From CAVSUR01 sp052143655 (lineage in GTDB: Bacteria; Actinomycetota; Actinomycetes; Streptosporangiales; Streptosporangiaceae), in the NCBI GenBank assembly GCA_052143655.1, contig JBKQSL010000172.1:1-32925 (forward strand): 32,925 nt of DNA, read 5' to 3'. The position numbers and the translations under genes are program-made. Each line of letters opens with the position of its first letter. Position 1 is the first letter of the stretch. The notes beneath the pieces are model-generated. The model was not told the origin of the DNA. It searched no databases and worked only from the letters and a program-made list of their open reading frames with translations. Shown in pieces: positions 31,209 to 32,925 of this stretch.

Positions 31209-31441
31209 CCGTGCTTGCTGCGGGCAGCGCGGTGGATGCGCCGGGCACACTGAGCTTTCTGGTCATCTTCGGGATGGCCGTAGTGCTCTTCTTCCTGTTC
31301 CGGTCGATGTCCAAGCACCTGCGCAAGGTAATGGGACGGCCGGCCAGGGACGGCCGTGTCCAGGCCGCAGCGGCCTCGGACAAGCCGGGTCCGGCCGGAC
31401 CCGGCTCCGGCGGCGAGGCCGGCCCGGGCCAGCCGGGCTGA
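31205..31441 (+). CDS. Small single-helix membrane protein downstream of mca
   Basis: A 78-residue protein. GTG 31205 overlaps the mca stop (GTGA), so translation is coupled. One hydrophobic helix, about 14-31 (TLSFLVIFGMAVVLFFLFR), is followed by a basic segment (SMSKHLRKVMGRPARDGR) and a Pro/Gly/Ala-rich tail. The basic side should be cytosolic. Small proteins of this type commonly follow mca in actinobacteria (recalled); the function is unknown. The 3' end is GC-rich and repetitive around AGCCGGGC. Confidence 0.75.
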   Translation: MTVLAAGSAVDAPGTLSFLVIFGMAVVLFFLFRSMSKHLRKVMGRPARDGRVQAAAASDKPGPAGPGSGGEAGPGQPG

Positions 31442-31625
31442 GTCAGCCGGGCCTGGGCCAGCCAGGTGGCCCGGCGGCGCCGGCTACTCGTACGCTGACC
31501 CGTACAACTATCTAGCTGTGCTGACTAGCTTTCCGCCACCGACGCCGGTACTGCTGCTGGCGATGATGCTTGCCCGTTCTCGGCGCGCTGCCCGGTCGGC
31601 CGCGGATGAAGGCCGGTGATCTGCG

Positions 31626-31955
31626 TTGAGTGAGTGGCCTGCCGAGGTTCCCGCCGCGGGCGTGCCCGCTGACGCCTGGCTGCTGGACGTGCGAGAGGCC
31701 GCCGAGTGGGTGGCTGGTCACGTGCCGGGTGCGCTGCACATGCCGATGGGCCAGGTCGGAGCCAGGGCCGGGGAGATCCCGCAGGACCAGACCGTCTTCG
31801 TGATCTGCCGGTCCGGAGCCAGGTCCGGCCGGGTGGCTCAGGCGCTGACCGGCGCCGGATGGCAGGCGGTCAACGTGGCGGGCGGCATGCAGGACTGGGC
31901 CGCGGCCGGCCGGCCGATGGTGTCTGAGTCGGGGGCGGATCCGTTCGTGGCGTGA
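31626..31955 (+). CDS. Rhodanese-like sulfurtransferase
   Basis: A 109-residue single rhodanese domain. WLLDVREAAEWVAGHVPGALHMPMGQV is the N-terminal signature. The active-site loop is CRSGARSGR with catalytic Cys61, and VNVAGGMQDWAAAGRPM is the C-terminal signature. Such proteins move sulfane sulfur; the acceptor is unknown. The start is TTG 31626 without a strong ribosome site, so the exact start is uncertain. A 6-bp inverted repeat (TGACGG, 31953-31958, and CCGTCA, 31964-31969) overlaps the stop and may act as a weak terminator. It is the last plus-strand gene before the right-end break. Confidence 0.9.
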   Translation: MSEWPAEVPAAGVPADAWLLDVREAAEWVAGHVPGALHMPMGQVGARAGEIPQDQTVFVICRSGARSGRVAQALTGAGWQAVNVAGGMQDWAAAGRPMVSESGADPFVA

Positions 31956-32013
31956 CGGCTGTCCCGTCAGCGTGACGCGTGTTCCCCTCGGCTGAACTGG
32001 CCCAGCCGGGGCT

Positions 32014-32154
32014 GACGGCGTCGTCGCTCAACAGGGGGTCGGAGCGGCCGGCGAGCTTGAGGAGGTGGGTGATGTATCCGGCGGTCTGCTCGCCGGTCAT
32101 GGCGGGCATGGCGTAGCGCAGGGCGATCCGCTGGTCCGAGGGTGGCCTAATGAC
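32014..32154 (-). pseudogene. Fragment of an ExeA/TniB-like transposition ATPase
   Basis: The minus strand reads VIRPPSDQRIALRYAMPAM then TGEQTAGYITHLLKLAGRSDP and LLSDDAV. This closely resembles the second half of the AAA ATPases (ExeA/GspA/TniB-like) that accompany transposases in actinobacterial insertion sequences (pattern DQRIALRYAMPPMT.EQTA.YI.HHLKLAGR...SDDAV). A stop codon lies directly upstream in frame (32155-32157), and the similarity breaks off after DDAV, where the family would continue with IHQ. No P-loop, transposase or inverted repeat is visible. It is a dead remnant of a mobile element. Confidence 0.7.
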
Positions 32155-32163
32155 CTAGCTCCG

Positions 32164-32925
32164 CTAGCGGTAGATCCAGGTCCAGTCGACCATGCGGACA
32201 GTGCGGGTTCCGGCGGCGGCGAAGTGGGCGGTGACGTCGGCGCGCAGGTCGTAGGAGGGGTTGCGGAGGGCTTTGGCGGCGATGATCATGCGGGCGAGGG
32301 GCCGGCCGTCCTGGTCGTAGCCGGTGAGAGTGATGCCGAAGATGGCGCGCTTGCCGGTGTGGCTGTCGAGGGCGGCGAGCATGGGCTCGGCGGTGAGGGT
32401 GGACAGCAGGACCGGCGGCGGGCCGGGTGCCCGGCGGGCGGGGGCGGCGGCGTGCTCGCGGGGCAGGGCGAAGAACGGGGACCTGAGGACCAGCCGGGCG
32501 GTGAGCATCAGGACCAGCCCGGCGGCGGCGACGGCGCCGATGGCCCAGAGCTGCGGGGCGGCGGCGGTCTGGAGGTACTGATAGAGCACCCAGCCGAGGA
32601 AGGCGGCGGCGGCCAGCGGGAGGACGCCGAGGGTGAGCGCGTCGCGGAGGCTGGCGCGTACTCGCTGCCGGTAGTACACGATCGTGGACAGGGCGGTGAG
32701 GATGTAGAAGCCGGCGAACAGCTGGCCGGACAGGTTCACCACGTCGGAGAAGGCGCCCTGGACGGTGGTGGCCAGGAAATACACCACGGTCAGGCCGGCG
32801 ACCAGGACGGCGGTCAGCACGCTGGCGGCGACCGGGGTGGCGTACCGGGCCGAGACGTTGGCCAAGGACGCGGGCAGCGCCCGGTAGGAGGCCATGCCGT
32901 AGATGATCCGGGCGGTCAGGATGAT
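32164..32925 (-). CDS. APC-family amino acid permease, C-terminal part (truncated by window edge)
   Basis: The gene runs off the right edge; 253 residues are visible. ARIIYGMASYRALPASLANVSARYATPVAAS matches the cytosolic loop of APC permeases (R.LYAMARDG.LP..LA.V..R..TP). Helices follow: VLTAVLVAGLTVVYFLATT, LFAGFYILTALSTIVYY, LGVLPLAAAAFLGWVLYQYL and LWAIGAVAAAGLVLMLTARL. The C-terminal ~90 residues are a soluble extension ending in TRTVRMVDWTWIYR that is not part of the usual permease core. The substrate cannot be determined. Only 9 bases separate the stop from the transposition-ATPase remnant. Confidence 0.85.
   Translation of the reverse strand: MILTARIIYGMASYRALPASLANVSARYATPVAASVLTAVLVAGLTVVYFLATTVQGAFSDVVNLSGQLFAGFYILTALSTIVYYRQRVRASLRDALTLGVLPLAAAAFLGWVLYQYLQTAAAPQLWAIGAVAAAGLVLMLTARLVLRSPFFALPREHAAAPARRAPGPPPVLLSTLTAEPMLAALDSHTGKRAIFGITLTGYDQDGRPLARMIIAAKALRNPSYDLRADVTAHFAAAGTRTVRMVDWTWIYR

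Noticed and set aside
32014..32154. A functional short gene starting at ATG 32109
   Set aside because: The conserved sequence runs upstream of that ATG to a stop codon and breaks off downstream, as expected for a fragment of a larger gene.

Overview
The window is very GC-rich chromosomal DNA from an actinobacterium. Lineage markers are a mycothiol S-conjugate amidase (Mca), a PPOX/F420-type flavin-fold protein, a BldC-like regulator, DUF4229, DUF501 and DUF4287 proteins, and many GTG or TTG starts. The mix resembles Streptomyces/Streptosporangiales-type genomes; no species can be named from the sequence alone. Most of the window is core chromosome. I found no CRISPR array, rRNA operon, prophage or intact mobile element. 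The clearest foreign trace is a broken transposition-ATPase fragment near the right end.

Layout. 1-206 (-): truncated bldC-like HTH gene. 795-1037 (+): DUF4229 membrane protein. 1099-2706 (-): APS kinase fused to a degenerate ATP-sulfurylase-like domain. 3010-12726 (+): a long co-oriented block of mfd, SurA-N-like lipoprotein, mazG, eno, septum formation initiator, DUF501, ppx/gppA and family 5 uracil-DNA glycosylase. Several junctions overlap by 1-4 bases (ATGA type), which implies translational coupling. 12899-12972 (+): an atypical tRNA. 12973-13387: repeat-bearing spacer. 13388-15451 (-): PPOX protein, DUF4287 protein and thiolase. 15682-18322 (+): cystathionine beta-synthase and cystathionine gamma-synthase/lyase, a transsulfuration pair. 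18335-22939 (-): two membrane proteins, then a VWA protein and its AAA+ partner. 22999-25281 (+): ROK kinase and threonine ammonia-lyase. 25278-26381 (-) hppD diverges from 26532-27011 (+) Lrp/AsnC regulator. 27008-27625 (-) TetR diverges from 27779-29344 (+) DHA2 drug exporter. 29449-29949 (-): greA. 30294-31955 (+): mca, small membrane protein, rhodanese. 32014-32154 (-): transposition-ATPase remnant. 32164-32925 (-): APC permease, truncated by the window edge.

How the genes fit together. Sulfur and thiol metabolism recurs (APS kinase, CBS/MetB, Mca, rhodanese), although the genes are not one operon. The hppD/Lrp and tetR/MFS pairs are local regulator-target modules; the latter carries two copies of a matching imperfect palindrome. 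The VWA + AAA+ pair is the best candidate for a poorly understood system: a MoxR/Mg-chelatase-like ATPase with a Cys/His-rich insertion and a partner with an intact MIDAS motif.

A striking small-scale theme is short tandem duplication: 24-bp and 16-bp periods crossing the stop codons of mfd and the MFS gene, a 10-11 bp repeat at the DUF4229 stop, an 18-bp repeat inside mfd, a 15-bp repeat inside mazG, a 14-bp repeat before eno, and a 17-bp array near the tRNA. All functional calls come from reading motifs by eye; no database search was run.
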